NCBI RefSeq assembly: GCF_001543175.1
Contig: NZ_CP014161.1
Coordinates: forward strand, 496,001-560,000
DNA from: Aerococcus urinae
Lineage (GTDB): Bacteria; Bacillota; Bacilli; Lactobacillales; Aerococcaceae
Length of the DNA stretch: 64,000 bases
Direction of reading: 5' to 3'
Numbering within the stretch: the stretch's first letter is position 1; every line of letters begins with the position of its first letter. Both the position numbers and the translations under genes were made by a program. The notes beneath the pieces are model-generated. The model made no database searches and had not been told where the DNA came from. It was given only the letters and a program-made list of their open reading frames with translations. Below are positions 34,560-44,620 of the stretch, piece by piece.

Positions 34560-35777
34560 ATGGCGACAGAAGTAGTAATGCCAACATTAGGACTCACCAT
34601 GACAGAAGGAACTATCGAACAATGGTATGTTAAAGAAGGCGATGAAGTTTCTTCAGGGGACGTCCTAGCAACGATTAGTTCAGAAAAATTATCTGGTGAT
34701 GTGGAAGCCCCAGAAGCAGGAACTGTGATTAAAATTCTAGCTGATGAAGGCGACACCCTAAAATGTAAGGCTGCCATGGCTTATATTGGGGAAGCCGGTG
34801 AAGTAGTAGAAGTTGAAGACTCAACTGAAGAGGCTAGTGAAACTGAAGCAGAATCCAGCTCCAGTAGCAAAGAAAGTCCAAAAGAAACAAGCAAGGATAA
34901 AACTGATAGCAAAGCACGCCAAGGAGCCGTTAAGGGCGACCGTATCTTTATCACTCCTGTAGCCCGTAAATTAGCTGAAGAAAAAGGCTATAATATAGAG
35001 GACATTCCAGGAACAGGTGGTAATGGTCGAATTACCCGTCGTGATGTCGAACGCTATCAACCTGAAGCTAAACCTAGCCAAGTGGCCACTAGTCAAGCTG
35101 GCCAAGGTTTACCAGGTATGCGGAAGACCATTGCTAAACGGATGGTCCAAAGCTTACAAACCACTGCCCAATTGACTTTACATCGTAAGGCAGACGTTAC
35201 CCAATTAAGCAAGCTGCGCCAAGAAATTAAGTCTAAAGCTGACGATGGGGCAGCACTAGGCTGGACCACCTTAATTACCCGGGCAGCTGTTAAGGCCTTA
35301 GAAGAGACGCCTGAAATGAATAGTTGGTATCATGACGGTCAATGGGAGCAACACGAAGCGGTTCATATTGGAATGGCGACCGCAGTTGCTGATGGCCTAG
35401 TGGTTCCTGTCATTAGAGATGCCCAGGGGCTCAGTTTAAGTAAGTTAGGTGAAAAGATTAATGAAGTGACTAGCCAAGCCAAGGCTGGCCAATTACCAGG
35501 GGAGCTCTATTCAGGGTCGACCTTCTCCATTACTAATATGGGAGGACGAGGCGTTGAATACTTCACCCCAGTGATCAACCCACCAGAAGCAGGTATTCTG
35601 GGTCTAGGCGCCATCCAAAAAGAATTAGCCTTTGATGAAAACGGCGAAGTGGTAGAGTTAAGTAAATTCCCATTAAGTTTAACCTTCGACCATCAATTAC
35701 TAGATGGTGATCCAGCTGGCGCTTTCTTAGACCTAATTGTTTCTTATCTAGAAAATCCTTATAGTTTACTGCTATAA
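34560..35777 (+). CDS. acoC: Dihydrolipoamide acyltransferase (E2) of the acetoin-type complex
   Basis: A 405-residue E2. A lipoyl domain (1-~78, lipoyl lysine in ISSEKLSGDVEAP) is followed by a Ser/Glu/Lys linker, a peripheral subunit-binding domain (ITPVARKLAEEKGYNIEDI, ~133-170) and the acyltransferase core. The core carries the catalytic motif DHQLLDGDPAG near the C-terminus (His and Asp-Gly present). It forms the core of the complex and transfers acetyl to CoA. It differs from B. subtilis-type AcoC only in minor linker features as far as can be seen. It starts 14 bases after E1 beta. Confidence 0.86.
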   Translation: MATEVVMPTLGLTMTEGTIEQWYVKEGDEVSSGDVLATISSEKLSGDVEAPEAGTVIKILADEGDTLKCKAAMAYIGEAGEVVEVEDSTEEASETEAESSSSSKESPKETSKDKTDSKARQGAVKGDRIFITPVARKLAEEKGYNIEDIPGTGGNGRITRRDVERYQPEAKPSQVATSQAGQGLPGMRKTIAKRMVQSLQTTAQLTLHRKADVTQLSKLRQEIKSKADDGAALGWTTLITRAAVKALEETPEMNSWYHDGQWEQHEAVHIGMATAVADGLVVPVIRDAQGLSLSKLGEKINEVTSQAKAGQLPGELYSGSTFSITNMGGRGVEYFTPVINPPEAGILGLGAIQKELAFDENGEVVELSKFPLSLTFDHQLLDGDPAGAFLDLIVSYLENPYSLLL

Positions 35778-35821
35778 GAATAAGCATAATGACTATTAGT
35801 TGAACAGAGATAATAGGAGAG

Positions 35822-35845
35822 GGCTGGGACAGGAGTCGCAGCCTT
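35822..35845 (+). terminator. Terminator after the acetoin dehydrogenase-type operon
   Basis: GGCTGGGAC and GTCGCAGCC form a 9-bp stem with one G-G opposition, followed by a TTCTTCTT tail. It is weaker than others here. Confidence 0.65.
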
Positions 35846-35879
35846 CTTCTTATTTATAGCTGAGTAAAGGAGGGGAAAA

Positions 35880-38498
35880 ATGGTTAATCATAAAAAACGC
35901 TTAGCCGAAAATATTGAAGCGGCCTTAAAAGAAGCTGAAAATTTGGCTATTGAGAAAAAACATAAAAATATTGCAATTGCCCATGTTTTTAACTATTTAA
36001 TTGAGGATCAAGATAGTTTTACCTATCGTTTTTTAAAGTCCTTGAATGTGCCAATGAAGGCCATGCAGGCAGAAATTAATCGCGAATTATCACGTTTAGG
36101 TAGCGATTATGGTAAAAATCTCAATTATGGCCAACAATTCACTAAACAAGTCGGCGACCTCTTCCAAGGGGCAGAAAATTACCGAGAAAAACGCCAGGCC
36201 AATGAAATCACTAGTCAAGACCTCTTAATGGCCCTATTCGACCTTAAAAACAACGAATTGACCCATTGGCTAAATAATTATGTTAACCGCGCCAGTGCCC
36301 ATAAAAAATTAGCCGAATACCAGGAAAAGCGGACAATTGAGAGTGACGATATGAACTTATCCTTCCCCGCTATATCCAAGTATGCTAGGAATTTAAATGC
36401 TAGCTACCGGGCGGGTGAAATGGATCCCATTATCGGCCGGGAAAAAGAACTTGCTGAGATGGTACTCATCCTATCGCGGCGGACAAAGAATAATCCCCTC
36501 CTTATCGGGGAAGCAGGAGTAGGTAAAACTGCCTTAGTCGAAGGCCTGGTCCAGCATATTGAGGAAGCTAAGCTGCCTTCCAGTTTAAAGGGAACTATCG
36601 TCATGGCCTTAGATATTGGGGCCTTGATTGCAGGGGCTAAGTACCGTGGTGATTTTGAAGAACGCTTAAAAGCCGTCCTTGATGAGGTGAAGGCTTCACA
36701 GGGAAAAATTATTCTCTTTATTGATGAAATCCATACCATTGTGGGAGCTGGAAAGACAGAAGGTGCTATGGACGCTGGAAACTTACTCAAGCCTATGTTA
36801 GCTCGAGGTGAAATTCACTGTATTGGGGCGACCACCCATCAGGAGTATCACCAATACTTCGAAAAAGACCGCGCCCTTGATCGTCGTTTCCAACGGATAT
36901 TAGTTGAACAACCGACTTTATTTGAGAGTCAGGCTATTCTCAAAGGCTTACAGGCCCAATATGAAAGCTACCACCACGTTTTTATAGAAGATCAAGCCAT
37001 CGAAGCAAGTGTGACTTTAAGTGATCGCTACATGACTGATCGCTATTTACCGGATAAGGCTATTGATGTCTTAGATATTGCTTGTGCAGAAGTAAGTATG
37101 GTTCTTAAAGAAGCACCAGCTAGCTTATTAACTGCTAGACAAGACCGCTATGATTTGGAGCTGACTCTAGCTAATTCTCATCTCACTTCAAGCGGTCAGG
37201 ATGATGAAGTAAACCAGGTCAAAGAGGATTTAGCCAGGGCCCAAGAAAAAGAGACTGCTTTAAATGACCAGTGGCAGGCAGAAAAAGCCTTGCTTAAAAA
37301 CTGGCAAGATTACCGGCAAAAATTCTTTCAAGCCCACTTAGACCTGAAGCAGGCGCAAAAAAGCTTTGATAGTCGAGTGGTGAAAGTCTTAGAAGAGGAA
37401 AGCATTCCCCAGCTGGAAGAAAAAATCAAAAAAGTGAAGGCAGACTATCAAGCCGTCCTAAAAGATGGTGACCAGGCCCTATTAGATCCTTGGGTGAGAA
37501 AGAATGATGTCGCCAAGGTGATTGCGCGTCAAACCGGCATTCCTGTTGCCCAAGTGGCTGAAGAGGAACGGAAAAAATTAATGCACTTAGCTAGCCGTTT
37601 ACACCAACGTATTGTCGGCCAAGACCCTGCTGTTCAAGCCGTTAGTCAGGCAGTGATTCGTTCTCGCGCTGATGTCCAAGACCCTAACCGCCCGATTGGT
37701 TCTTTCTTATTCCTTGGTCCCACAGGGGTAGGAAAGACCGAACTAGCCAAAGCGCTAGCTGACCAGTTATTTAATGATGAAGAAAAAATCATCCGTTTAG
37801 ACATGAGTGAATATATGGAAAAGCATAGTGTGGCCCGCTTAGTTGGGGCGCCTCCTGGCTATGTTGGTTATGAAGAAGGGGGACAATTAACGGAAGCAGT
37901 TCGTAGACAACCCTATGCGGTTATTCTTTTAGATGAAATTGAAAAGGCTCACCGGGATGTCTTTAACCTCTTATTACAAATTCTAGATGATGGCCGGCTA
38001 ACAGATAACCAGGGTCAAGTGATTGATTTCAAAAATACTATTTTGATTATGACCAGTAATTTAGGTTCGGATATTCTGCTTGCGGATATGCTTCAGCATA
38101 AAAACAGTGAGATATCGCATGAAGCTCGTCAAGCAGTAACTAAGAAACTCCAAGAACATTTCCGACCTGAATTTTTAAACCGGATTGATGATACCATTCT
38201 CTTTTCAGCCCTATCTAAAGAAGATATGGAGGCGATTGTTGAGAAACTCCTAGACCAGTTGAAAGTCCGCTTAAGTCAGCAAGACATCTTCATAAGCTAT
38301 CAAGAAGGCTTAAAGGATTGCTTAGCCGAATCAGCTTATCAACCTGAGTATGGGGCCCGGCCCTTAAAGCGCTTTATTCGTAAACACCTGGAAACGCCTC
38401 TAGCAGAAAGAATTATTAGTGGACAGATTCAAGCACAAGACCAAGTGACTCTCTCTTATGATAAAGACAGTGAGCAAGTGATTTTTAAAGTGAAGTAA
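35880..38498 (+). CDS. clpB: ClpB-like AAA+ chaperone, divergent paralogue
   Basis: This 872-residue disaggregase has a Clp N domain (1-~150), AAA1 ([32 protein letters not shown]), a coiled-coil middle domain (~405-535) and AAA2 ([28 protein letters not shown]). Walker residues and arginine-finger regions look intact. The middle domain lacks the MPTELD start and other residues conserved in ClpB, which suggests altered DnaK coupling. GGAGGGG precedes ATG 35880. I see no CtsR box upstream. It is the same length as the next gene, and the two clearly arose by duplication. Confidence 0.9.
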   Translation: MVNHKKRLAENIEAALKEAENLAIEKKHKNIAIAHVFNYLIEDQDSFTYRFLKSLNVPMKAMQAEINRELSRLGSDYGKNLNYGQQFTKQVGDLFQGAENYREKRQANEITSQDLLMALFDLKNNELTHWLNNYVNRASAHKKLAEYQEKRTIESDDMNLSFPAISKYARNLNASYRAGEMDPIIGREKELAEMVLILSRRTKNNPLLIGEAGVGKTALVEGLVQHIEEAKLPSSLKGTIVMALDIGALIAGAKYRGDFEERLKAVLDEVKASQGKIILFIDEIHTIVGAGKTEGAMDAGNLLKPMLARGEIHCIGATTHQEYHQYFEKDRALDRRFQRILVEQPTLFESQAILKGLQAQYESYHHVFIEDQAIEASVTLSDRYMTDRYLPDKAIDVLDIACAEVSMVLKEAPASLLTARQDRYDLELTLANSHLTSSGQDDEVNQVKEDLARAQEKETALNDQWQAEKALLKNWQDYRQKFFQAHLDLKQAQKSFDSRVVKVLEEESIPQLEEKIKKVKADYQAVLKDGDQALLDPWVRKNDVAKVIARQTGIPVAQVAEEERKKLMHLASRLHQRIVGQDPAVQAVSQAVIRSRADVQDPNRPIGSFLFLGPTGVGKTELAKALADQLFNDEEKIIRLDMSEYMEKHSVARLVGAPPGYVGYEEGGQLTEAVRRQPYAVILLDEIEKAHRDVFNLLLQILDDGRLTDNQGQVIDFKNTILIMTSNLGSDILLADMLQHKNSEISHEARQAVTKKLQEHFRPEFLNRIDDTILFSALSKEDMEAIVEKLLDQLKVRLSQQDIFISYQEGLKDCLAESAYQPEYGARPLKRFIRKHLETPLAERIISGQIQAQDQVTLSYDKDSEQVIFKVK

Positions 38499-38520
38499 AG
38501 CTAAGAAGGAGCTTTTTCTT

Positions 38521-38550
38521 TGGGCTGGCCTTAAAGGTCAGCTCTTTTTT
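38521..38550 (+). terminator. Intrinsic terminator after the first clpB
   Basis: GGGCTGGCCTT pairs with AAGGTCAGCTC (wobbles at the G-T positions), followed by six T. Confidence 0.83.
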
Positions 38551-38578
38551 CATTTTCCAGGGGATTTTTGATAAATAA

Positions 38579-38631
38579 TTTGACTAACTTTGACTAAATA
38601 TGTTGATCAATACTGACCAATATGTTATAAT
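38579..38631 (+). promoter_or_regulatory. CtsR operator and promoter of the second clpB
   Basis: TTTGACT-AAC-TTTGACT (38579-38595) is the reverse complement of the CtsR direct repeat RGTCAAA-N3-RGTCAAA. Just downstream, TTGATC (38603-38608) and TATAAT (38626-38631) form a promoter with 17-base spacing and a TG extended -10. A degenerate second heptad pair overlaps the -35. CtsR represses class III heat-shock genes. Confidence 0.85.
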
Positions 38632-38689
38632 AGTCAATGTAAAGGTTAAAAGATACCTTTAAAATGAATGAATCAAAGGAGCGAAGAGA

Positions 38690-41308
38690 ATGAATAATAT
38701 GGAAATGACAAGAAGTTTACAAGAAGCTCTTGCAAATGCCCAACAAATTGCGATGACAAGACATCATCAAGAAATCTCGATTCCGCATCTCTTCAAAGCA
38801 TTAGTACAACCTGGACAATTTGCTTATAATTTTTATCATCAAATGAATATTCCTATGGATGAACTCGATAAGGAACTTGACCGTGAACTGGACAGTATCG
38901 CTGTTGTCAATGGCAGCAATGTGCAATACGGACAAAGTATTTCCCGTTCCCTAGCAGAATTATTGCAAACCGCCCAAGAAGAGGCCAAAGAATTCCAAGA
39001 TGAATACTTGTCTACTGAAATTGTATTACTAAGTCTGTTTAAATTGAACTATCTTGACCTCACTAAGTGGTTAAAATCTTATACCAGTTATGACCAAGTC
39101 AAGGACAAAATCAAAGACCTGAGAAAGGGTGATCGCGTGACCTCACAAAACGCTGAAGAAAATTATGATTCCCTAGAGAAATACGGGAGCGATTTAACCG
39201 CGATTGCTAGAGAAGGGAAAATGGATCCCATTATTGGCCGTGACGATGAAATTCGTGACGTTATCCGGATCCTCTCTAGAAAAACCAAGAATAACCCTGT
39301 TCTGATTGGGGAACCGGGTGTTGGTAAAACCGCTATTGTCGAAGGTTTGGCCCAAAGAATCGTCAAGGGTGACGTGCCAAGTAACCTACGTGATAAGACT
39401 ATCTTTTCTCTCGATATGGGGTCCTTATTAGCAGGGGCTAAGTATCGGGGAGAATTTGAAGAACGCTTGAAAGCTGTTCTTAATGAAATTAAGAAATCAG
39501 ACGGAGAAATCATCCTCTTTATTGATGAAATCCACACCATAGTTGGTGCTGGTAAGGCAGAAGGGGCTATGGATGCTGGTAACCTCTTGAAACCCATGTT
39601 AGCCCGTGGTGAGTTGCACTGTATTGGGGCGACTACCTTAGATGAATACCGTGAATACATGGAAACAGATAAGGCTTTAGAGCGTCGTTTCCAAAAGGTT
39701 TTAGTTAATGAACCGACCGTTGAAGATACTATTTCAATCTTACGGGGCCTAAGAGAAAGTTTTGAAAACCACCACCACGTTAAAATCCATGACCAAGCTT
39801 TGGTGACGGCAGCTGAATTATCTGACCGTTACATCACTGACCGTTATCTTCCTGACAAGGCTATTGACTTAGTCGATGAGGCTAGCGCTGAGATTCGGGT
39901 GGAAATGAATTCCATGCCAACGGAACTTGACCAACAACGGCGCCGTCAATTGCAATTAGAAATTGAAGAAGAAGCCTTAAAAGAGGAAGATGACCCCGCT
40001 TCTAAGGAACGCTTAGAAGAATTGCAAAAAGAATTGGCTGAAGTCCGTGAAAAGACCAACCAATTGACCTTGGAATGGGAAGATGAAAAAGCCTCCCTCA
40101 GCCATATCCAAGACAAACGTCAAGAAATTGACGATGCTAAACGACAACTTGAAATCGCGCAAAATAATTATGACTTAGAAAAGGCTGCCCAACTGCAACA
40201 TGGGACTCTACCTAAGTTGGCTAAAGAATTAGAAGATATGGAAGAAAAATACGAAACTGAAGCTAGTGGTAAACCAAGTTTAGTCCAAGAATCGGTCACC
40301 GAGGACCAAATTGAAGAAGTGGTTTCTCGCCAAACCGGTATCCCAGTGACTAAGTTAGCCCAAAATGAACGGGAAAAATTACTTGACCTGGCTGACCGCC
40401 TGCATGTACGGGTGATCGGGCAAGACCAAGCGGTTAATAGCGTAACGGATACGGTTCTCCGTTCTCGGGCAGGGATCCAAGATCCTAACCGGCCGCTAGG
40501 TTCCTTCCTCTTCTTAGGGCCAACTGGGGTAGGTAAGACTGAACTGGCTAAGGCTTTAGCTGAACAAATCTTTGACTCTGAAGATAACATGATCCGTATC
40601 GATATGAGTGAATACATGGAAAAAGCCAATGTGTCTCGTTTAGTTGGGGCTTCACCTGGCTATATAGGTTATGAAGAAGGGGGACAATTAACCGAAGCAG
40701 TCCGCCGTCATCCCTATTCCGTTGTCCTCTTGGATGAAATTGAAAAAGCCCATAGTGATGTTTATAACATCCTCCTCCAAATTCTTGACGATGGGCGTTT
40801 GACAGATGGTCAAGGCCGGACAGTGGACTTTAAGAATACCATTATTATCATGACCAGTAACATCGGTTCTGATATACTCCTAGAAGATGCCAAAGATGGG
40901 AATACTTCAGAAATATCTACTGAGGCTCAAGACAAGGTTAAAGACCGCCTCTATACTTATTTCAAACCTGAATTCCTTAACCGGATTGACGATATTATCC
41001 TCTTTACGCCATTGTCACAAGACAATATGCATGGGATTGTTGCCAAGATGCTGGCCGGACTCAATAAACGTCTCAAAGACCAACACATTCAATTACACTT
41101 CAGCGATGAATTAATTGATTGGATTGCTGAGACGGCTTATGAACCTGAATTTGGTGCTCGTCCACTCCGCCGCTTTATCACCAATGAAGTGGAAACGCCA
41201 TTGGCTCGCGCTATAATCGCCGGAGATGTCGCCGCTGGCCAAGAGGTTGAAGTGGACTATGACAAGGACCAAGACCGGGCTAGCTTTGAAAAAATCAAAG
41301 AAGCCTAA
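38690..41308 (+). CDS. clpB: ATP-dependent chaperone ClpB
   Basis: This 872-residue canonical ClpB has an N domain, AAA1 ([38 protein letters not shown]), a middle domain starting [14 protein letters not shown] with the [21 protein letters not shown] pattern, and AAA2 ([28 protein letters not shown]). It resolubilises aggregated proteins with DnaK. A CtsR operator and strong promoter lie directly upstream. ATG 38690 follows AAAGGAG at 9-10 bases. This copy, not the upstream one, is the likely heat-shock form. Confidence 0.95.
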   Translation: MNNMEMTRSLQEALANAQQIAMTRHHQEISIPHLFKALVQPGQFAYNFYHQMNIPMDELDKELDRELDSIAVVNGSNVQYGQSISRSLAELLQTAQEEAKEFQDEYLSTEIVLLSLFKLNYLDLTKWLKSYTSYDQVKDKIKDLRKGDRVTSQNAEENYDSLEKYGSDLTAIAREGKMDPIIGRDDEIRDVIRILSRKTKNNPVLIGEPGVGKTAIVEGLAQRIVKGDVPSNLRDKTIFSLDMGSLLAGAKYRGEFEERLKAVLNEIKKSDGEIILFIDEIHTIVGAGKAEGAMDAGNLLKPMLARGELHCIGATTLDEYREYMETDKALERRFQKVLVNEPTVEDTISILRGLRESFENHHHVKIHDQALVTAAELSDRYITDRYLPDKAIDLVDEASAEIRVEMNSMPTELDQQRRRQLQLEIEEEALKEEDDPASKERLEELQKELAEVREKTNQLTLEWEDEKASLSHIQDKRQEIDDAKRQLEIAQNNYDLEKAAQLQHGTLPKLAKELEDMEEKYETEASGKPSLVQESVTEDQIEEVVSRQTGIPVTKLAQNEREKLLDLADRLHVRVIGQDQAVNSVTDTVLRSRAGIQDPNRPLGSFLFLGPTGVGKTELAKALAEQIFDSEDNMIRIDMSEYMEKANVSRLVGASPGYIGYEEGGQLTEAVRRHPYSVVLLDEIEKAHSDVYNILLQILDDGRLTDGQGRTVDFKNTIIIMTSNIGSDILLEDAKDGNTSEISTEAQDKVKDRLYTYFKPEFLNRIDDIILFTPLSQDNMHGIVAKMLAGLNKRLKDQHIQLHFSDELIDWIAETAYEPEFGARPLRRFITNEVETPLARAIIAGDVAAGQEVEVDYDKDQDRASFEKIKEA

Positions 41309-41342
41309 GCTAATGAATAGCGATTAAAATAATGATCTGAGA

Positions 41343-41374
41343 GAGGCTGTGACCATAGTCGCAGCCTCTTTTAT
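41343..41374 (+). terminator. Intrinsic terminator after the second clpB
   Basis: GAGGCTGTGAC and GTCGCAGCCTC form a stem with one mismatch, followed by TTTTATT. Confidence 0.83.
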
Positions 41375-41502
41375 TAATTACTAGCTATGAGGAAAACCTA
41401 GTAAATACAATTTCCTTTTTCACTGGCCTAGTCCTAGTTAAATGCTGAAATCTTTGCTAAAATAGTCTTGTTCATTATTTTTTCTTAGCTAGAAAGGTGT
41501 AG

Positions 41503-42645
<1,143 letters not shown>

Positions 42646-42682
42646 TATAATTGAGTTAATAAATAGATGGAGGTTATAAATT

Positions 42683-43066
42683 ATGGTAAGTATTTTATTA
42701 TATATTGTTATTATTGGTGCGATGATGTATTTCTTAATGATTCGTCCAGCCAAGAAGCAACAAGAACAAAAGAAGCAAATGATGGATAGCTTAACTGTTG
42801 GTGACGAAGTGGTGATGATTTCAGGTTTACACGGGGTAGTTTCTGAAATTGATGAAACGAATAACACCGTAACTATCGACGTTGAAGGTGTTTTCTTAGT
42901 TTTTGAACGCGCTAGTGTGGCTCAAATTAAAAACCATCAAGCGGGTACTGGCCAAACTCCGACTGAGCCAGAAGATATTCAAGCGGACAGTAATGATGAT
43001 GAAACGGTTGATGTGGTGACTACCGATGAAGATACGATCCTAATCAAGGATGAGGATGAGCAATAA
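42683..43066 (+). CDS. yajC: Sec translocon accessory protein YajC
   Basis: The 127-residue protein has a single N-terminal membrane helix (residues ~2-20) followed by RPAKKQQEQKKQMMDSLTVGDEVVMISGLHGVV. This is the YajC signature, associated with SecDF. The acidic C-terminal tail (about 40 residues, Asp/Glu/Thr-rich) is longer than in the ~100-residue E. coli protein. GGAGG lies before ATG 42683. The next gene starts 3 bases after its stop. Confidence 0.93.
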   Translation: MVSILLYIVIIGAMMYFLMIRPAKKQQEQKKQMMDSLTVGDEVVMISGLHGVVSEIDETNNTVTIDVEGVFLVFERASVAQIKNHQAGTGQTPTEPEDIQADSNDDETVDVVTTDEDTILIKDEDEQ

Positions 43067-43068
43067 TT

Positions 43069-43362
43069 GTGAAGAAGACGAACAATAGCTTATCCAAATG
43101 GCAAAGTTTATTAATTCAGCCGCTTTGTCAAAAGAAGGCGCGTGAGTTTAAACGAGCGGGTTATCCAAAAATCAGTCGTCATGATGTCGAAAAATATTTT
43201 ACTGACTTTGCTTGGAAACACCAATTGCCGGCTTCTTACCAGGAACGTAAGCAAGCCATTAAGCAACTGTCGATTAATCAATATTTTGATTACTTGCAAT
43301 TGGAGGCCACGGTCTATGATGTTCCTTCATTAGACCACATCGATATCCAAAGTCTATTGTGA
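43069..43362 (+). CDS. ComN-like post-transcriptional regulator
   Basis: This 97-residue basic protein has a pattern (KAREFKRAGYPKISRHDVEKYF ... LSINQYFDYLQLEATVYD) that fits the ComN/YrzD family. In B. subtilis ComN lies just after yajC and influences localisation of comE mRNA. Here too it follows yajC by 2 bases, with a GTG start. Assignment rests on this context plus the pattern. It has no membrane segment. Confidence 0.7.
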   Translation: MKKTNNSLSKWQSLLIQPLCQKKAREFKRAGYPKISRHDVEKYFTDFAWKHQLPASYQERKQAIKQLSINQYFDYLQLEATVYDVPSLDHIDIQSLL

Positions 43363-43372
43363 TGCTTAAACA

Positions 43373-43397
43373 GGTTGGGTGAGAGCTCAGCCTTTTT
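43373..43397 (+). terminator. Terminator after the tgt-yajC-ComN-like group
   Basis: GGTTGGGT can pair with AGCTCAGCC using several wobbles, followed by five T and ATTTT. It is of moderate strength. Confidence 0.6.
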
Positions 43398-43482
43398 ATT
43401 TTGGCTTGGAAGAGCGCCATCATGAAAGCAGGGACCGAATTTATGCTATGATAATTTTATTAAGGAGACGAGGAGGTGACTT

Positions 43483-44601
43483 ATGCGTCGTATCGGTGTT
43501 TTAGAATTTAGGGAGCCCAAAATCGATCCTTCAAGAAAAATTCTTCACGTAGATATGGATGCCTTCTATGCTTCAATTGAACAACGTGACCATCCCCACC
43601 TACGGGGAAAACCGGTGATCATTGCCCAACATCCTAAAGAAAACAGTGGCAAGGGTGTAGTGGCAACGGCGAGCTATGAAGCGCGAAAATTTGGAGTGCA
43701 TTCTGCCATGAGTGCTAGTGAGGCCTACCGTTTATGCCCCCAGGCTTACTTTGTTAAGGGCAATAAGGACTACTACCGCAAAGTCGGTGAAGACGTCCGC
43801 GATATCTTCCGTGAATATACTGATATTATTGAACCTCTCTCTATCGATGAAGCTTTTCTGGACGTGACTAACAATCACTACCAACTCCTTTACGCCATGG
43901 ACGTGGCTGAACGGATTCAAAAGGATATCTATTATAAACTGGGGCTCACCTGTAGTATTGGAGTTTCTTATAATAAATTTATCGCTAAGCTAGCCTCTGA
44001 CTTTCATAAACCGCATGGCATGACTATCATTACTCCCAAACGGGCGCTTGCTTTTTTAGAAGAACTCCCCATTGAAAAGTTTTACGGGATTGGTAAGCGT
44101 ACCAGTGAAAAAATGCATGAGTTAAATATTTATAAGGGAAAAGATCTCAAAGAATTGTCTCAGGAAGATTGTATTAAACATTTCGGTAAGGCGGGGATTG
44201 TCCTCTATGAGCGGGTTAGGGGAGTGGATGACCGTCCCGTTAAAGCACGAACTAGTCGTAAGTCCAATGGCACGGAAACGACCCTCTATCCCTTTCTTTA
44301 TCATGATGACCAAGTTAATGAAGTCTTAAGACATCTTGCCCAGAAGGTAGCTAATAGCCTGCAAGACAAAAATATTCAAGGACAAACAGTGACCTTGAAA
44401 TTCCGCTATGGCAATTTTGAAACCACCACCCGCCAACGGGCCTTGAAGGATCCGATTAATTCTTATGATGATATTTATTTTCATGCCCAAGACTTGTGGG
44501 AACAGTATGGTGATGTTAGTCAGGGGGTTCGATTATTAGGCATTACCCTGAGTGATTTATTAACCGTGGATTTTGAAAATATCCGGCTACCCTTGTATTA
44601 G
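43483..44601 (+). CDS. dinB: DNA polymerase IV (Y family)
   Basis: The 372-residue translesion polymerase has catalytic motifs HVDMDAFYASIEQRD (~24-38) and LSIDEAFLDVTN (~117-128), two helix-hairpin-helix regions (KFYGIGKRTSEKMHEL) and a little-finger domain. It lacks an obvious C-terminal beta-clamp motif of QxxLxLF type, but the end (IRLPLY) could serve. GGAGGTGA lies before ATG 43483. A TATGAT -10 candidate lies at 43448-43453. I see no clear LexA-type operator. The YtoI-like gene follows after 19 bases. Confidence 0.95.
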   Translation: MRRIGVLEFREPKIDPSRKILHVDMDAFYASIEQRDHPHLRGKPVIIAQHPKENSGKGVVATASYEARKFGVHSAMSASEAYRLCPQAYFVKGNKDYYRKVGEDVRDIFREYTDIIEPLSIDEAFLDVTNNHYQLLYAMDVAERIQKDIYYKLGLTCSIGVSYNKFIAKLASDFHKPHGMTIITPKRALAFLEELPIEKFYGIGKRTSEKMHELNIYKGKDLKELSQEDCIKHFGKAGIVLYERVRGVDDRPVKARTSRKSNGTETTLYPFLYHDDQVNEVLRHLAQKVANSLQDKNIQGQTVTLKFRYGNFETTTRQRALKDPINSYDDIYFHAQDLWEQYGDVSQGVRLLGITLSDLLTVDFENIRLPLY

Positions 44602-44620
44602 TTAACGAAGAGGAAGAAAA

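Noticed and set aside
31027-35777. Branched-chain 2-oxoacid dehydrogenase (bkd) operon as the main call
   Set aside because: The gene order fits bkdDABC, but the E1 alpha motifs (STHRGHGH, GKGGSMH, GANGMVGGG) are of the acetoin/pyruvate type. It is kept as an alternative only.
38521-38689. Missing HrcA/CIRCE control for clpB
   Set aside because: No CIRCE palindrome is present, but the CtsR direct repeat explains regulation fully.
39163-40629. Minus-strand ORFs of 165 and 153 residues over the second clpB
   Set aside because: They are shadows of the AAA+ coding sequence with Ser/Arg-rich nonsense composition.
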